Source: Hydrogenoanaerobacterium saccharovorans
GTDB taxonomy: Bacteria > Bacillota > Clostridia > Oscillospirales > Ruminococcaceae
Assembly: GCF_016901815.1 (NCBI RefSeq)
Contig: NZ_JACSNR010000009.1
Span: 62,001-126,000 of the forward strand
Length of the DNA stretch: 64,000 nucleotides
Reading direction: 5' to 3'
The notes under the pieces are model-generated. The model made no database searches. It had not been told where the DNA came from and saw only the letters and a list, made by a program, of their open reading frames with translations. The position numbers were made by a program, and so were the translations under genes. Positions 1 through 9,535 of this stretch are shown here, piece after piece; within the stretch, counting starts at the first letter, position 1, and every line of letters begins with the position of its first letter.

Positions 1-180
1 AAGGGCTTCGAAGGCTTCGGCGGCAACAAGGAAGCTGCCCGCAAGGTAGGCGAGGCTGTAGCCAAGGCTGCACTTGCCAAGGGCATTTCCGAGGTAGTAT
101 TTGACCGCAGCGGTTATATCTACCATGGTCGTGTAAAGGAACTGGCTGAGGGTGCTCGTGAGGGCGGTCTCAAATTCTAA
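1..180 (+). CDS. rplR: 50S ribosomal protein L18, C-terminal part
   Basis: The open frame runs in from the left edge and ends at TAA 178-180. The 59 visible residues have the L18 C-terminal pattern ([36 protein letters not shown]). L18 binds 5S rRNA in the central protuberance of the 50S subunit. It lies directly before rpsE, as in every spc operon. The N-terminus is outside the window. Confidence 0.97.
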   Translation, partial: KGFEGFGGNKEAARKVGEAVAKAALAKGISEVVFDRSGYIYHGRVKELAEGAREGGLKF

Positions 181-196
181 GGTAGGAGGGATACTT

Positions 197-697
197 TTGG
201 CTCGAATTGACGCTTCCAACATGGAACTGCAAGAAAGAGTAGTCACCATTAACCGTGTTTCCAAGACTGTTAAGGGTGGTCGTATTTTCAAGTTCGCCGC
301 GCTGGTTGTAGTCGGCGACGGCAACGGCACCGTAGGCTTCGGCCTGGGCAAGGCTTCCGAAGTGCCGGATGCAATCCGCAAGGGCATTGAGGACGCAAAG
401 AAGAACCTGGTGAAGGTTTCCCTGAAGGGTACAACCATTCCCCACGAGGTAGTAGGCGTTTATGGCGCCGGCCGCGTGCTGATGCGTCCCGCTCCGGAAG
501 GTACCGGCCTGATCGCAGGCGGTCCTGTCCGTGCGGTACTGGAAGTTACTGGTGTCAAGAACATCAGAACTAAGTCTCTGCGCTCCAGAAACCCCAAGAA
601 CATGGTATCCGCTACCATGCAGGGTCTGATGTCGCTGAGAAACGTAGACGAGATCGCTGCCAAGCGCGGCAAGAGCGTCCGTGAAATTATTGGTTAA
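197..697 (+). CDS. rpsE: 30S ribosomal protein S5
   Basis: A 166-residue S5 with an N-terminal double-stranded-RNA-binding S5 fold (about residues 10-75, including [17 protein letters not shown]) and the C-terminal S5 domain with [15 protein letters not shown]. It acts in decoding fidelity and 30S assembly. The start is TTG at 197, not the upstream in-frame ATG at 152, because AGGAGGG at 184-190 sits just before it and the protein then begins in the usual (M)ARID way. It follows rplR by 16 bp. Confidence 0.97.
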   Translation: MARIDASNMELQERVVTINRVSKTVKGGRIFKFAALVVVGDGNGTVGFGLGKASEVPDAIRKGIEDAKKNLVKVSLKGTTIPHEVVGVYGAGRVLMRPAPEGTGLIAGGPVRAVLEVTGVKNIRTKSLRSRNPKNMVSATMQGLMSLRNVDEIAAKRGKSVREIIG

Positions 698-711
698 GGA
701 GGAGAGCGAAC

Positions 712-888
712 ATGGCACTGAAGATCAAACTCGTAAAGAGCCTGAACGGTCGTGGCGACAAGCAGATCGCTACCGCTCACTCCCTGGGCCTTCACAAGAT
801 CGGGAATGAGACCACTCAGCCCGACAATGCCGCTACAAAGGGCAAGATCGCCAAGATCAGCCACCTGGTAGAGGTAACAGAAGCATAA
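712..888 (+). CDS. rpmD: 50S ribosomal protein L30
   Basis: A 58-residue protein starting [10 protein letters not shown] with the L30 pattern ([15 protein letters not shown]). It belongs to the short bacterial form of L30. It is preceded by AAGGAGGAG about 8 bases before the ATG. It sits between rpsE and rplO as in the standard spc operon. Confidence 0.96.
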   Translation: MALKIKLVKSLNGRGDKQIATAHSLGLHKIGNETTQPDNAATKGKIAKISHLVEVTEA

Positions 889-908
889 CCAAAGGAGGTG
901 CAGGTAAA

Positions 909-1349
909 ATGAAACTTCATGAACTTTCTCCCGCACCGGGCTCTGTCAAGAAGGCCTTCCGCAAGGGCCGCGGCAGCGGTTCCGGCAACGGCAAGACAGC
1001 CGGCAAGGGTCATAAGGGCCAGAATGCCCGTTCGGGCGGCGGTGTAAGACCGGGCTTTGAGGGCGGCCAGATGCCCCTGACCAGAAGACTTCCCAAGAGA
1101 GGCTTCAACAACATTTTTGCTACCAAGTATGCAGCGATCAATGTCAGCGATCTGAACGTGTTCGAGGACGGCGCCGTTGTAGATGAGGCTGCAATCGTTG
1201 CAGCTGGCCTGGTGAAGAAGACCCTGGATGGTATCAAGATCCTCGGAAACGGCGAGCTGCAGAAGAAGCTCACTGTAAACGCTAAGGCATTCTCTGCTTC
1301 CGCAAAGCAGAAGATCGAGGCTGCTGGAGGAAAGGCCGAGGTGATGTAA
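909..1349 (+). CDS. rplO: 50S ribosomal protein L15
   Basis: A 146-residue L15, an early-assembly protein of the 50S subunit. The N-terminus is rich in Gly, Lys and Arg ([19 protein letters not shown]), which in L15 threads into 23S rRNA. The compact C-terminal domain contains [16 protein letters not shown] near residue 57. AAAGGAGGTG precedes the ATG. Its TAA is immediately followed by the GTG of secY, so translation of the two is probably coupled. Confidence 0.97.
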   Translation: MKLHELSPAPGSVKKAFRKGRGSGSGNGKTAGKGHKGQNARSGGGVRPGFEGGQMPLTRRLPKRGFNNIFATKYAAINVSDLNVFEDGAVVDEAAIVAAGLVKKTLDGIKILGNGELQKKLTVNAKAFSASAKQKIEAAGGKAEVM

Positions 1350-2645
1350 GTGCTTGAAACACTGAAGAATGCTTGGAAAATGGCGGATCTTCGCGCAAAG
1401 CTCCTGTATACAGGTATGATCCTGCTGCTTTTCCGCATTGGCGCAGCGATTCCGGTTCCGTTCCTGAAGCCGGATATTCTCAAGACTTATATTAGCGGCG
1501 ACAACAACTGGCTGGGCTACATTGACCTGCTCAGCGGTGGCGCCTTCAGCAATTCCACCCTGTTTGCTCTGGGTATCTCCCCCTACATCACTGCTTCCAT
1601 CGTGATCCAGCTGCTGGCTGTGGCCATTCCGGCCCTGGAGCAGCTCGCGAAGGAGGGTGAGGAAGGCCGGAAGATCCTCAACAAGTATACCCGGTACTGC
1701 ACTGTGGCCCTGGGCCTGCTGCAGTCGGTGGCATACTACTTCCTGATGCGCAATTACGGCGCTCTCACCTATACCGAGGGCCCCGCAATGTACTTCTCCG
1801 CTGTTGTCATCATCACTTCCTTCCTGGCTGGCTCCATGCTGGTTATGTGGATGGGTGAGCAGATCGACAACAAGGGCATCGGCAATGGTATCTCCATGAT
1901 CCTGTTTGCCGGTATCGTATCCCGCGCATCTTCTATGGTGAACACTGTGATCACCGAGCTCTATCTGGCGATCAACGGTATTATGAAGTACTGGTTCATC
2001 GTTCCCTTCACCCTGGTACTGTTCCTGGCAGCCATCGTGTTCATTGTCATCATGACCAATGCCGAGCGCCGCATTCCGGTTCAGTATGCCCAGCGTGTGG
2101 TAGGCCGTAAGATGTACGGCGGTCAGTCCACCCACATTCCGATCAAGGTGAATATGTCCGGCGTTCTGCCTGTCATCTTCGCCAGCTCCATCCTCTCGAT
2201 TCCCTCCACCATCGCCGGTTTCATGAATGTGGACCCCGATGGCATCATGGGCAAGATCCTGAGCGTGATCCGCTACGATCACTGGGTGTATGCCGTGCTG
2301 TACTTCTTCCTGATCATGGCATTCAACTACTTCTATATTTCGATCCAGTATAACCCCATGGAGATCGCCAACAACCTGAGAAAGAACAACGGTACTATCC
2401 CGGGCATCCGTCCTGGTAAGCCCACCGCGGAGTTCATTGCCCGCGTGGTAAGCAAGGTTACTGTTGTGGGAGGCATCTTCCTGGCTATCATCGCCATCGG
2501 CCCCATCCTGCTCTCTCAGCTTATGGGTATCAACATCTCCCTGGGCGGTACTTCGATCATCATCGTGGTCGGCGTTGCCCTGGATACAGTCCGTCAGCTT
2601 GAATCCCAGATGATGATGCGTCATTACAAGGGATTCCTTGAGTAA
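1350..2645 (+). CDS. secY: Protein translocase subunit SecY
   Basis: A 431-residue inner-membrane channel protein of the Sec translocon with the expected ten hydrophobic segments. Recognisable family stretches are GIGNGISMILFAGI in the middle and IRPGKPTAEFIARVVSKVT in the large C-terminal cytoplasmic loop. The start is GTG 1350, abutting the rplO stop. GGAGG lies about 20 bases upstream inside rplO, so initiation probably depends on ribosomes finishing rplO. The length is normal for a Firmicute SecY. Confidence 0.97.
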   Translation: MLETLKNAWKMADLRAKLLYTGMILLLFRIGAAIPVPFLKPDILKTYISGDNNWLGYIDLLSGGAFSNSTLFALGISPYITASIVIQLLAVAIPALEQLAKEGEEGRKILNKYTRYCTVALGLLQSVAYYFLMRNYGALTYTEGPAMYFSAVVIITSFLAGSMLVMWMGEQIDNKGIGNGISMILFAGIVSRASSMVNTVITELYLAINGIMKYWFIVPFTLVLFLAAIVFIVIMTNAERRIPVQYAQRVVGRKMYGGQSTHIPIKVNMSGVLPVIFASSILSIPSTIAGFMNVDPDGIMGKILSVIRYDHWVYAVLYFFLIMAFNYFYISIQYNPMEIANNLRKNNGTIPGIRPGKPTAEFIARVVSKVTVVGGIFLAIIAIGPILLSQLMGINISLGGTSIIIVVGVALDTVRQLESQMMMRHYKGFLE

Positions 2646-2666
2646 GCCGAAAGAAGGTATTCTGTT

Positions 2667-3299
2667 ATGAAGTTGATTCTTCTTGGAGCCCCTGGTGCCG
2701 GTAAGGGCACTCAGGCCGAGATCGTCTGCGAAAAGCTCTCGATCCCCAGCATCAGCACCGGTAACATCCTGCGGGAAGCTGTGAAGAACGGCACCCAGGC
2801 CGGTCTGGAAGCCAAGTCCTTTATGGACGCCGGCGCGCTGGTTCCGGACGCCGTCGTAATTGCGATCCTCAAGGACCGCATTGCGGCAGACGACTGTAAG
2901 AACGGTTTTATCCTGGACGGTTTCCCGCGCACCGTTCCCCAGGCAGAAGCCCTGGACGAAATGGGTGTGGAGATCGACCGTGTAATCGAAATCGATGTAC
3001 CCGATGAAGTGATCGAATCCCGTCTGGGCGGCAGACGCGTATGCGAAAGCTGCGGAGCCAGCTACCATGTAGTGAACAAGGCTCCCGCCGTGGACGGCAT
3101 CTGCGACAAGTGCGGCGGCAAGCTGATCATCCGCAAGGACGATAAGCCTGAAACCATCAAGGACCGTCTGGCTGTTTACCATGAGCAGACCGCTCCCCTG
3201 GCGGATTACTACCGCAAGGCCGGTAAGCTCTTTACCGTGGACGGCACACAGGAGATCAGCGCTATTACCGCGCAGCTCCTCTCGATCCTGGAGGCGTAA
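2667..3299 (+). CDS. adk: Adenylate kinase (zinc-lid type)
   Basis: A 210-residue enzyme interconverting ATP + AMP and 2 ADP in the cytoplasm. The N-terminal P-loop is GAPGAGKGTQ (residues 7-16), the AMP-binding part has STGNILREAV, and DGFPR marks the core. The LID carries two CxxC pairs (CESC and CDKC) that bind structural zinc, as in most Firmicutes. It lies between secY and map as is usual. Confidence 0.97.
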   Translation: MKLILLGAPGAGKGTQAEIVCEKLSIPSISTGNILREAVKNGTQAGLEAKSFMDAGALVPDAVVIAILKDRIAADDCKNGFILDGFPRTVPQAEALDEMGVEIDRVIEIDVPDEVIESRLGGRRVCESCGASYHVVNKAPAVDGICDKCGGKLIIRKDDKPETIKDRLAVYHEQTAPLADYYRKAGKLFTVDGTQEISAITAQLLSILEA

Positions 3300-3301
3300 T
3301 C

Positions 3302-4048
3302 ATGGTTGTGCTTAAAACCGCTGCTGAGCTCACCGCAATGCGGGACGCCGGCAGAATTTCAGCACAGGCTCTGCTTGTCGGCGGAGAAGCGGTCAAGCCC
3401 GGTGTCACCACCGCGGAAATCGACCGCAAGATCCACAAGTTCATTCTCTCTCAAGGCGCAAAGCCGTCCTTTCTTGGCTACGGCGGATTCCCTGGAAGCG
3501 CCTGTATTTCGGTCAATGACGAAGTGATCCACGGCATCCCCGGTTCCCGGGTGATCCGCGAGGGCGACATCGTCAGCATTGATGTAGGTGCCTATTACAA
3601 AGGGTATCATGGCGATAACGCCTTTACCTTTACAGTAGGCAGCATCGCCCCCGATGTCCAGCAGCTGCTGGACGCCACCCAGGAGGGGCTGCGCCGCGGT
3701 ATTGCCGCCGCTGTTCCGGGCAACCGGATCGGCGATATCGGCTGGGCGGTGCAGAGCTATGTGGAGCAGTTCGGGTTCGGCGTGGTGAAGGAGTATGTCG
3801 GTCACGGCGTGGGCCAGAACCTTCACGAAGATCCCGAAGTGCCCAACTATGGCCGTCCGGGTCATGGCACCCGCCTGGTGCCCGGTATGGTCATCGCCAT
3901 CGAGCCCATGATCAACATGGGTACTCCCGCAGTCCGGGTTCTGAAGAATCAGTGGACTGTGGTGACACAGGATGGCAAGCCCTCGGCTCACTTTGAAAAT
4001 ACCATCGCAATCACCGAGAATGGCCCGGTCATTCTGACCAAGGCATAA
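3302..4048 (+). CDS. map: Methionine aminopeptidase, type I
   Basis: A 248-residue metallo-enzyme that removes the initiator methionine. The dinuclear metal site is visible as IDVGAYYKGYHGDNAFTF (the two Asp ligands), GHGVGQNLHEDP (His) and IEPM plus FENTIAI (the two Glu ligands). The ATG lies 2 bp after the adk stop, and its GGAGG is inside the adk 3' end, which suggests coupled translation. Confidence 0.97.
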   Translation: MVVLKTAAELTAMRDAGRISAQALLVGGEAVKPGVTTAEIDRKIHKFILSQGAKPSFLGYGGFPGSACISVNDEVIHGIPGSRVIREGDIVSIDVGAYYKGYHGDNAFTFTVGSIAPDVQQLLDATQEGLRRGIAAAVPGNRIGDIGWAVQSYVEQFGFGVVKEYVGHGVGQNLHEDPEVPNYGRPGHGTRLVPGMVIAIEPMINMGTPAVRVLKNQWTVVTQDGKPSAHFENTIAITENGPVILTKA

Positions 4049-4057
4049 GGTGTGCGT

Positions 4058-4348
4058 ATGGCAATGGCAGGAACAGTGGTAATATCCCTCAGTGGAAAAG
4101 ACCGGGGAAGACTGCTGGCTGTAACAGGCGGTGATGACCGCCGGGTGCTGACCGTCGATGGAAAGCACCGGAAGCTAGACAGTCCCAAGGCAAAGAATCC
4201 CCGTCATCTGCGTCCGACCGCATGGACGCTGACACCCAGCCAGATGCGGACGGACCGGCAGCTGAGGCGAGCCCTGCGCGATTTGGCGCAGGCTGCGACA
4301 AACAGGGAAAAGGAGGAATCCGGTCTTGGCGAAGGACGACGTAATTGA
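4058..4348 (+). CDS. KOW-domain RNA-binding protein (L14e-like)
   Basis: A basic protein of about 96 residues. The N-terminal KOW-like half is [22 protein letters not shown], followed by a Lys/Arg-rich tail. Similar short KOW proteins are often found between map and infA in Clostridia and resemble the archaeal/eukaryotic L14e family. The exact role is not known; binding to rRNA or the nascent ribosome is inferred from the KOW fold and the operon. I chose ATG 4058 because AAGGTG (4047-4052) spaces it well; GTG 4052 is possible. The 3' end overlaps infA by 23 bp. Confidence 0.8.
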   Translation: MAMAGTVVISLSGKDRGRLLAVTGGDDRRVLTVDGKHRKLDSPKAKNPRHLRPTAWTLTPSQMRTDRQLRRALRDLAQAATNREKEESGLGEGRRN

Positions 4349-4544
4349 GATTGAAGGTGTAGTGCTGGAAGCGCTGCCCAACGCACAGTTCCAGGTGGAA
4401 CTGCCCAATGGACACAAGATCCTGGCACACATATCCGGCAAGCTGCGCATGAATTACATCCGCATTCTGCCCGGAGATAAGGTCACAGTGGAAATGTCCC
4501 CCTATGACCTGACCAAGGGACGCATCACCTGGCGTTCCAAGTAA
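4326..4544 (+). CDS. infA: Translation initiation factor IF-1
   Basis: A 72-residue OB-fold protein ([46 protein letters not shown]). It binds the A site of the 30S subunit during initiation. It starts at TTG 4326, with AAAGGAGG about 8 bases upstream inside the preceding gene. Its position before rpmJ-rpsM-rpsK-rpsD-rpoA is the standard Firmicute order. Confidence 0.97.
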   Translation: MAKDDVIEIEGVVLEALPNAQFQVELPNGHKILAHISGKLRMNYIRILPGDKVTVEMSPYDLTKGRITWRSK

Positions 4545-4587
4545 GATTTTATACCCAACGGTTTTGAAATAAGGAGGCAAGTTTCAA

Positions 4588-4701
4588 ATGAAAGTAAGAC
4601 CTTCCGTAAAGCCTATGTGCGAGAAATGCAAGGTTATTAAGCGCAAGGGCCGTGTCATGGTCATTTGCCCGAACCCCAAGCACAAGCAGCGTCAGGGCTA
4701 A
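4588..4701 (+). CDS. rpmJ: 50S ribosomal protein L36
   Basis: A 37-residue L36 of the zinc-binding type: [20 protein letters not shown], with Cys11, Cys14, Cys27 and His32 as the expected zinc ligands. AAGGAGG at 4571-4577 precedes the ATG by 10 bases. Confidence 0.97.
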   Translation: MKVRPSVKPMCEKCKVIKRKGRVMVICPNPKHKQRQG

Positions 4702-4737
4702 TCTGCAAACCTATTAAGATGGAGGTGCAACAATAAT

Positions 4738-5106
4738 ATGGCTCGTATTGCCGGTATTGATCTGCCGAGAGAAAAGAGAATCGAGATCGGTCTCACCTAT
4801 ATCCTCGGTATCGGTCGTAAGACAGCTAACGATATTCTGGCCGCCACTGGTGTCAACCCCGACACCCGTGTCAAGGACCTGACTCTCGAGGACGAAACCA
4901 AGCTCAGAGAGTATATCGACAAGAACCTCGTGGTTGAGGGTGACCTGAGAAGAGATACAGCGCTGAACATCAAGCGTCTGATCGAAATTGGCTGCAACCG
5001 TGGCGTGCGTCACAGAAAGGGCCTGCCTGTAAGAGGCCAGCGCACCAAGACCAACGCCCGTACACGCAAGGGTCCGAAGAAGACCATCGCCAACAAGAAG
5101 AAGTAA
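4738..5106 (+). CDS. rpsM: 30S ribosomal protein S13
   Basis: A 122-residue S13 of the 30S head. The helix-two-turn-helix region reads [10 protein letters not shown], and the basic C-terminal tail ([20 protein letters not shown]) normally reaches toward the P-site tRNA. A GGAGGTG ribosome site lies 10 bases before ATG. First of four co-directional alpha-operon genes. Confidence 0.97.
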   Translation: MARIAGIDLPREKRIEIGLTYILGIGRKTANDILAATGVNPDTRVKDLTLEDETKLREYIDKNLVVEGDLRRDTALNIKRLIEIGCNRGVRHRKGLPVRGQRTKTNARTRKGPKKTIANKKK

Positions 5107-5122
5107 TTAGGAGGGATACGAT

Positions 5123-5527
5123 ATGGCTAAGGCTGTAACAAAGAAGGCGGCTGTTCGCACCAGACGCCGTGAGCGCAAGAACATCGAGCGCGGCGCTGCG
5201 CATATCCAGTCCACCTTTAACAACACAATTGTCACCATTACCGATACCAACGGTAACGCCCTCTCCTGGGCCAGCGCCGGTGGTCTGGGCTTCCGCGGTT
5301 CCAGAAAGAGCACTCCTTTTGCTGCTCAGACCGCAGCTGAGACTGCTGCCAAGGCTGCTATGGAGCATGGCCTGAAGACAGTTGAAGTTTATGTTAAGGG
5401 CCCTGGCGCCGGCCGTGAGGCTGCAATCCGCGCACTGCAGGCAGCTGGTCTGGAAGTTAACATGATCAAGGATGTTACTCCGATTCCGCACAATGGCTGC
5501 CGCCCGCCCAAGAGAAGAAGAGTATAA
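5123..5527 (+). CDS. rpsK: 30S ribosomal protein S11
   Basis: A 134-residue S11 of the 30S platform. The core contains [15 protein letters not shown] and the C-terminal stretch [18 protein letters not shown] is almost invariant in bacteria. An AGGAGGG ribosome site precedes the ATG. It lies 16 bp after rpsM. Confidence 0.97.
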   Translation: MAKAVTKKAAVRTRRRERKNIERGAAHIQSTFNNTIVTITDTNGNALSWASAGGLGFRGSRKSTPFAAQTAAETAAKAAMEHGLKTVEVYVKGPGAGREAAIRALQAAGLEVNMIKDVTPIPHNGCRPPKRRRV

Positions 5528-5545
5528 CAAAGGAGGAACCAATCA

Positions 5546-6139
5546 ATGGCTAAGAATAGACAGCCCATTCTGAGAAGATGCAAGGCTCTGGGCCTTTCCC
5601 CCGCGGTTCTTGGTTACTCCAAGGAAACCAACCGCAACCCCAAGCAGAACCGCCGCAAGCAGTCTGAATATGGCCTGCAGCTGGCTGAGAAGCAGAAGGT
5701 TAAGTTCATCTATGGTGTCCTCGAGCGTCAGTTCCGCGGATACTACGCCAGAGCCGAGCGCAAGCAGGGCAACACCGGTGAGGTGCTGCTGCAGGAGCTG
5801 GAGCGTCGTCTGGACAATGTAGTGTTCCGTATGGGCTATGCCAATACCCGTCGCGAAGCCCGTCAGCTGGTGACACATGGTCACTTCACTGTAAACGGCC
5901 GTCGTGTGAACATTCCCTCTTACCAGGTTAAGCCCGGCGAAGTAATCGCTGTATGCGAGAAGTCCCGTGCTTCCGAGAAGTTCAAGGCTCTCATCGAGCA
6001 GAACGGTAAGAACCCCTGCCCGAAGTGGATCGAGAAGGCTGCCGATGCCTTCGAAGGCAAGATCGTTGCTATGCCCGCCCGTGACGATATCGACTACGAT
6101 GTAGCCGAGCATCTCATCGTCGAGCTGTACAACAAGTAA
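5546..6139 (+). CDS. rpsD: 30S ribosomal protein S4
   Basis: A 197-residue primary 16S rRNA-binding protein. The S4 RNA-binding domain lies at about residues 90-150 ([33 protein letters not shown]). The N-terminus lacks the four-Cys zinc motif, so this is the C-minus paralogue type. In many bacteria S4 represses its own alpha-operon mRNA; no pseudoknot could be tested here. Confidence 0.97.
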   Translation: MAKNRQPILRRCKALGLSPAVLGYSKETNRNPKQNRRKQSEYGLQLAEKQKVKFIYGVLERQFRGYYARAERKQGNTGEVLLQELERRLDNVVFRMGYANTRREARQLVTHGHFTVNGRRVNIPSYQVKPGEVIAVCEKSRASEKFKALIEQNGKNPCPKWIEKAADAFEGKIVAMPARDDIDYDVAEHLIVELYNK

Positions 6140-6187
6140 TTCACCTCTAAGCAGTCAGCAAGGAATGCGAAACACAAGGGCCAGGAT

Positions 6188-6211
6188 CTTTCCGGGATTT
6201 TTCCCGGAAAG
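6188..6211 (+). other. Hairpin in the rpsD-rpoA gap
   Basis: The 102-bp gap between rpsD and rpoA contains a perfect 9-bp stem, CTTTCCGGG (6188-6196) with CCCGGAAAG (6203-6211), and a 6-nt T-rich loop. No U-run follows, so it does not look like an intrinsic terminator. It may be an RNA processing or stability element that sets rpoA expression apart from the ribosomal genes. Confidence 0.5.
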
Positions 6212-6241
6212 GCTGCCCGAGATAAGGGAGGGTTTTTATAA

Positions 6242-7198
6242 ATGGTAAAAATCATAGAGCCGAAGATTATCACCGATGAACTCAAGCCCGACGGTTCCTA
6301 CGGAAGATTTATCGCGGAGCCGCTGGACAGAGGATTTGGTACTACCTTGGGCAATAGCCTTCGTCGTGTGCTGCTCTCCTCGCTTCCCGGTGTGGCCGTA
6401 CTGTCGGTAAAGATCGACGGCGTACAACACGAGTTCTCGACTATCCCCGGCGTTAAGGAAGATGTTACTGAGATCATTCTCAATATCAAGGGCCTTACCG
6501 CCAAGCTGTTCACAGAGGAGCCCAAGACTGTCCGCATTGAAGCGGAAGGTCCCTGCGAAGTGACAGCGGGCAGCATCGAGACTGATGCTGAGGTGGAAAT
6601 TCTTGACCCGAGCATGCACATCGCCACTCTGGGCGAAGGTGCAAAGCTCTCGATGGATATTACCCTGAAGAAGGGCCAGGGCTATGTGTCCGCTGATAAG
6701 AACAAGGTGCTGGAGCTTTCCAAGGCACCCATCGGCACCATTGCAGTGGACAGCATTTTTACGCCCGTTCTCAAGGTGAACTACACTGTGGAAAATACCC
6801 GTGTAGAGCAGATCACCGATTACGATAAGTTGACACTGGAAGTTTGGACAGACGGTACTATTTCCGCCAAGGAAGCAGTAAGTCTGGCCGCCAAGATCCT
6901 CAATAGACAGCTCAACCACTTTGTTGAACTCTCCGATGAGATTTCGGGCACCGAAATCATGGAGAAGAAAGAGGATACCGGAAAAGAAAAGGTACTTGAG
7001 ATGACCATTGAAGAGCTTGACCTGTCGGTGCGTGCATTCAACTGCCTCAAGCGCGCAGGTGTGAACTCGGTCAACGACCTGATCAACAAGTCCCCTGAGG
7101 AAATGATGAAGGTCCGTAATCTCGGTAAGAAGAGCCTTGAGGAGGTTGTAAGCAAACTGCGCAGCCTCGGTCTGGACTTTAACAAGGACGAAGAATAA
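6242..7198 (+). CDS. rpoA: DNA-directed RNA polymerase alpha subunit
   Basis: A 318-residue alpha subunit. The N-terminal assembly domain (about 1-230) includes [19 protein letters not shown] linker with [10 protein letters not shown] follows, then the C-terminal domain (about 245-310: [31 protein letters not shown]) that contacts UP elements and activators. GGGAGGG precedes ATG 6242. Between rpsD and rplQ as usual. Confidence 0.98.
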   Translation: MVKIIEPKIITDELKPDGSYGRFIAEPLDRGFGTTLGNSLRRVLLSSLPGVAVLSVKIDGVQHEFSTIPGVKEDVTEIILNIKGLTAKLFTEEPKTVRIEAEGPCEVTAGSIETDAEVEILDPSMHIATLGEGAKLSMDITLKKGQGYVSADKNKVLELSKAPIGTIAVDSIFTPVLKVNYTVENTRVEQITDYDKLTLEVWTDGTISAKEAVSLAAKILNRQLNHFVELSDEISGTEIMEKKEDTGKEKVLEMTIEELDLSVRAFNCLKRAGVNSVNDLINKSPEEMMKVRNLGKKSLEEVVSKLRSLGLDFNKDEE

Positions 7199-7247
7199 TC
7201 ACAAATCGATGTTATTCCTCAGGCACAGGTAAAAGGAGTGAACATAA

Positions 7248-7589
7248 ATGCCCGGTACACGCAAACTCGGCAGAACTGCCGATCACAGAACCGCGATGCT
7301 CAGAGCGATGGTGACTTATCTGCTGGAAAACGGCAAGATCGAGACCACAGTGACCAGAGCAAAGGAAGTTCGTTCGGTTGCTGAGAAGATCATCACCACC
7401 GCTAAGCGCGGCGATCTTCATTCCAAGCGTCAGATCTTCTCCTTCATTACGAAGGAAGCGGTTGCCAAGAAGGTAATCGACGAGATCGCTCCGAACTATG
7501 CAGACCGCAATGGTGGTTACACCCGGATCATCCGGACTGGCCCCCGTCGTGGTGACGCTGCTGAAATGGCAATCATCGAGCTCATCTAA
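7248..7589 (+). CDS. rplQ: 50S ribosomal protein L17
   Basis: A 113-residue L17 ([21 protein letters not shown]) ending in [10 protein letters not shown]. It lines the peptide exit tunnel region. The ribosome site AAAGGAGTG lies about 9 bases upstream. It is the last gene of the alpha operon and is followed by a strong terminator. Confidence 0.97.
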   Translation: MPGTRKLGRTADHRTAMLRAMVTYLLENGKIETTVTRAKEVRSVAEKIITTAKRGDLHSKRQIFSFITKEAVAKKVIDEIAPNYADRNGGYTRIIRTGPRRGDAAEMAIIELI

Positions 7590-7614
7590 CCTAAGAGCAA
7601 CATGAATTCCGAAG

Positions 7615-7656
7615 CCGGAAGCCCATGGGATTTTCCCGCCGGGCTCCCGGTTTTTT
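7615..7656 (+). terminator. Terminator of the ribosomal/rpoA operon
   Basis: A stem of CCGGAAGCCC (7615-7624) with GGGCTCCCGG (7641-7650), one mismatch, is followed by TTTTTT. It ends the operon after rplQ. Confidence 0.85.
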
Positions 7657-7687
7657 ATTTTGTCAGAACTTCTTCAAAATTTTGCCC

Positions 7688-7716
7688 TTGTACCCACCAG
7701 CCCGGCATGGTAAAAT
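7688..7716 (+). promoter_or_regulatory. Promoter of the peptide-binding lipoprotein gene
   Basis: TTGTAC at 7688-7693, a 17-bp spacer, then TAAAAT at 7711-7716. The inferred start is about 30 bases before the AGGAGG site of the next gene. Confidence 0.6.
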
Positions 7717-7753
7717 CGTAAGAGTGAAAAAATCAGAAACAGGAGGAATGGGT

Positions 7754-9322
7754 GTGAATTGGCTTCGGAAGTTGAGCGCGATGCTCCTTTGCCTGATGCT
7801 CTGCCTGGGGCTGTTTTCCGGCTGCGGCAGTGATGTCTACATCGCCAAGCTGGCTCTCTCCGGCACAGCCGGCACCTTTGATCCCCAGTTTGCTGAGAAC
7901 CAGAACTCCATTCTGGTGGCGTCCAATGTGTTTGAGGGCCTGCTGGTGGAGGATCCCGACGGCGGACTCCACCCCGGTGTGGCGGAAGGCTATACCGTGT
8001 CTTCGGACGGGCGCACCTATACCTTCCAGCTCCGGGAGGACGCCTGCTGGTCGGACGGCAGCGCTGTCACCGCCGATGACTTTGTCTTTGCCTTCCGGCG
8101 GCTGTTCGGCCCGGGGAGCGTGTCCCCCTATGCCGAGAATCTGCTCTCGGTGCAGAATGCCGAGGCCATCCTCGCCGGGGAGATGCAGCCCGAGGCACTG
8201 GGCGTCCGGGCCGCCGATGACCACACCCTGGTGCTGACCCTGGAAAAGGCGGACAGCGGCATCACCACCGTCCTGGCCCAGTGGTACGCCGCCCCCTGCA
8301 AGGAGAGCTTCTTCACCGAGCAGAAGGGCCGCTATGGCCTGGAGGTGAAAAGCACCCTCTACAACGGCCCCTATGTCATCAGCCTCTACGGTGCCGGCAA
8401 GGAGATCCGCCTGCGCCAGAATCCAAACTACCATTCGGAGCAGCCGGCAGAGCTCTACGGCATCAACATCACCCTGGGCAGCACCGATACCCTGGCTGCC
8501 TTCACCGAGGGGGGCAGCTTCTATACCCAGGTGCCCCGGGAGTCGGTGGACTCGCTCCGGGACGCTGTCATCACCGAGTATGCCGATACCACCTATGCCC
8601 TGGTGGTGAACACCAGCCACAGCCTGCTGGGAAATGAGTCGGTGCGTCTGGCCATCTGCGGCGCCATCGACCGGGAGGGCATTGCTGGGGTGCTGCCCGA
8701 GGAGCAGAGCACCACCACCGACCTGGTGCCGGAGACCGCCAGCGAGCGCACCCTGGACTACCGGGACACCGCCGGACACCGCACTGCCCTGACCCTCACA
8801 GAGGCCGCCCGGACGCTGTTCCGGGAGGGGCTGGCAGCCGAAGGGGAGCAGAAGCTGCCCTTCACCGAGCTGCTGGTGCCGGACACCCAGACCGACCGTC
8901 AGGCGGCGGGGATTATCCAGGGCTGCTGGCAGAACACCCTGGGGGCGAGCATCAATGTGATGCCGCTCCCAGTGGACGAGCTGTGGCAGCGGGTCTATGC
9001 CGGGGATTATGACATGGCGCTGCTGCCCCTGTCCGATTCCACCGCCATGGGACTGCTGGAGGACTTCGCCTCGGATACCGACCGCTACTGCACCGGCTGG
9101 CAGTCGGAGGAGTATGATGCCCTGCTGGATCAGGCTGCGGCCGAGACCGGCGAACAGGCGGTGCGCACCCTGGCCCAGGCGGAGCAGCTGCTGCTCCAGA
9201 GCGGCGTGGTGCTGCCCCTCTACACCTCCATGAGCTACTATGCCGTCTCCAGTGAGGTGCAGGGCGCCTGGATCGACCCGGGTGAGGGCGTTATCTACAT
9301 CAAGTACATCACCAAATCCTGA
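7754..9322 (+). CDS. Oligopeptide-type ABC transporter substrate-binding lipoprotein
   Basis: A 522-residue extracellular solute-binding protein of family 5 (OppA/DppA-like), expected to deliver peptides to an ABC importer. The signal sequence VNWLRKLSAMLLCLMLCLGL ends in a lipobox FSGC, so Cys is lipidated. Family marks include the early AGTFDPQFAENQNS stretch and LREDACWSDGSAVTADDFVF near residue 95. The start is GTG 7754, 7 bases after AGGAGG (7741-7746); the in-frame ATG 7748 is too close. No permease or ATPase genes are adjacent, so it stands alone between its own promoter and terminator. Substrate unknown. Confidence 0.9.
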   Translation: MNWLRKLSAMLLCLMLCLGLFSGCGSDVYIAKLALSGTAGTFDPQFAENQNSILVASNVFEGLLVEDPDGGLHPGVAEGYTVSSDGRTYTFQLREDACWSDGSAVTADDFVFAFRRLFGPGSVSPYAENLLSVQNAEAILAGEMQPEALGVRAADDHTLVLTLEKADSGITTVLAQWYAAPCKESFFTEQKGRYGLEVKSTLYNGPYVISLYGAGKEIRLRQNPNYHSEQPAELYGINITLGSTDTLAAFTEGGSFYTQVPRESVDSLRDAVITEYADTTYALVVNTSHSLLGNESVRLAICGAIDREGIAGVLPEEQSTTTDLVPETASERTLDYRDTAGHRTALTLTEAARTLFREGLAAEGEQKLPFTELLVPDTQTDRQAAGIIQGCWQNTLGASINVMPLPVDELWQRVYAGDYDMALLPLSDSTAMGLLEDFASDTDRYCTGWQSEEYDALLDQAAAETGEQAVRTLAQAEQLLLQSGVVLPLYTSMSYYAVSSEVQGAWIDPGEGVIYIKYITKS

Positions 9323-9327
9323 TTCCC

Positions 9328-9364
9328 ACAGCGCCTGCTCCACAAAAGCGGGCGCTGTTTTTGA
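9328..9364 (+). terminator. Terminator after the peptide-binding protein
   Basis: ACAGCGCCTGCT pairs with AGCGGGCGCTGT (one imperfection), followed by TTTTT. Confidence 0.8.
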
Positions 9365-9498
9365 GGGCGGCACAGCATCCGGGGGTCCGGCCTGATTGGC
9401 AGGACAGGGGAGAGGTTTCCCGGCGCCGGAAACTGCCTCAGAATCACAGAGAATAAATCGGCGCTTTTTTGTGAGATTTCACACAGCAGCAAAATTTT

Positions 9499-9535
9499 TT
9501 GTCAGATCTTTGACACCGGGTATTATACTCGGTGT
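9499..9535 (+). promoter_or_regulatory. Palindrome within promoter-like sequence, no gene assigned
   Basis: In the otherwise empty stretch 9365-9715 there is a near-perfect 23-bp palindrome (9513-9535; arms ACACCGGGTAT and ATACTCGGTGT around T9524, one mismatch per arm). It overlaps a possible promoter: TTGTCA at 9499-9504 with TATTAT at 9521-9526 (16-bp spacer). Downstream I find only an unconvincing 43-codon frame from ATG 9541 without a ribosome site. It could be an operator for a small RNA or for a long nrdD leader. The rest of 9365-9715 shows nothing I recognise. Confidence 0.4.

Noticed and set aside
816-3182. A 788-codon open frame on the minus strand opposite rpmD, rplO, secY and adk
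   Set aside because: Composition-driven shadow of strongly coded ribosomal and secY genes; no family resemblance, no ribosome site.
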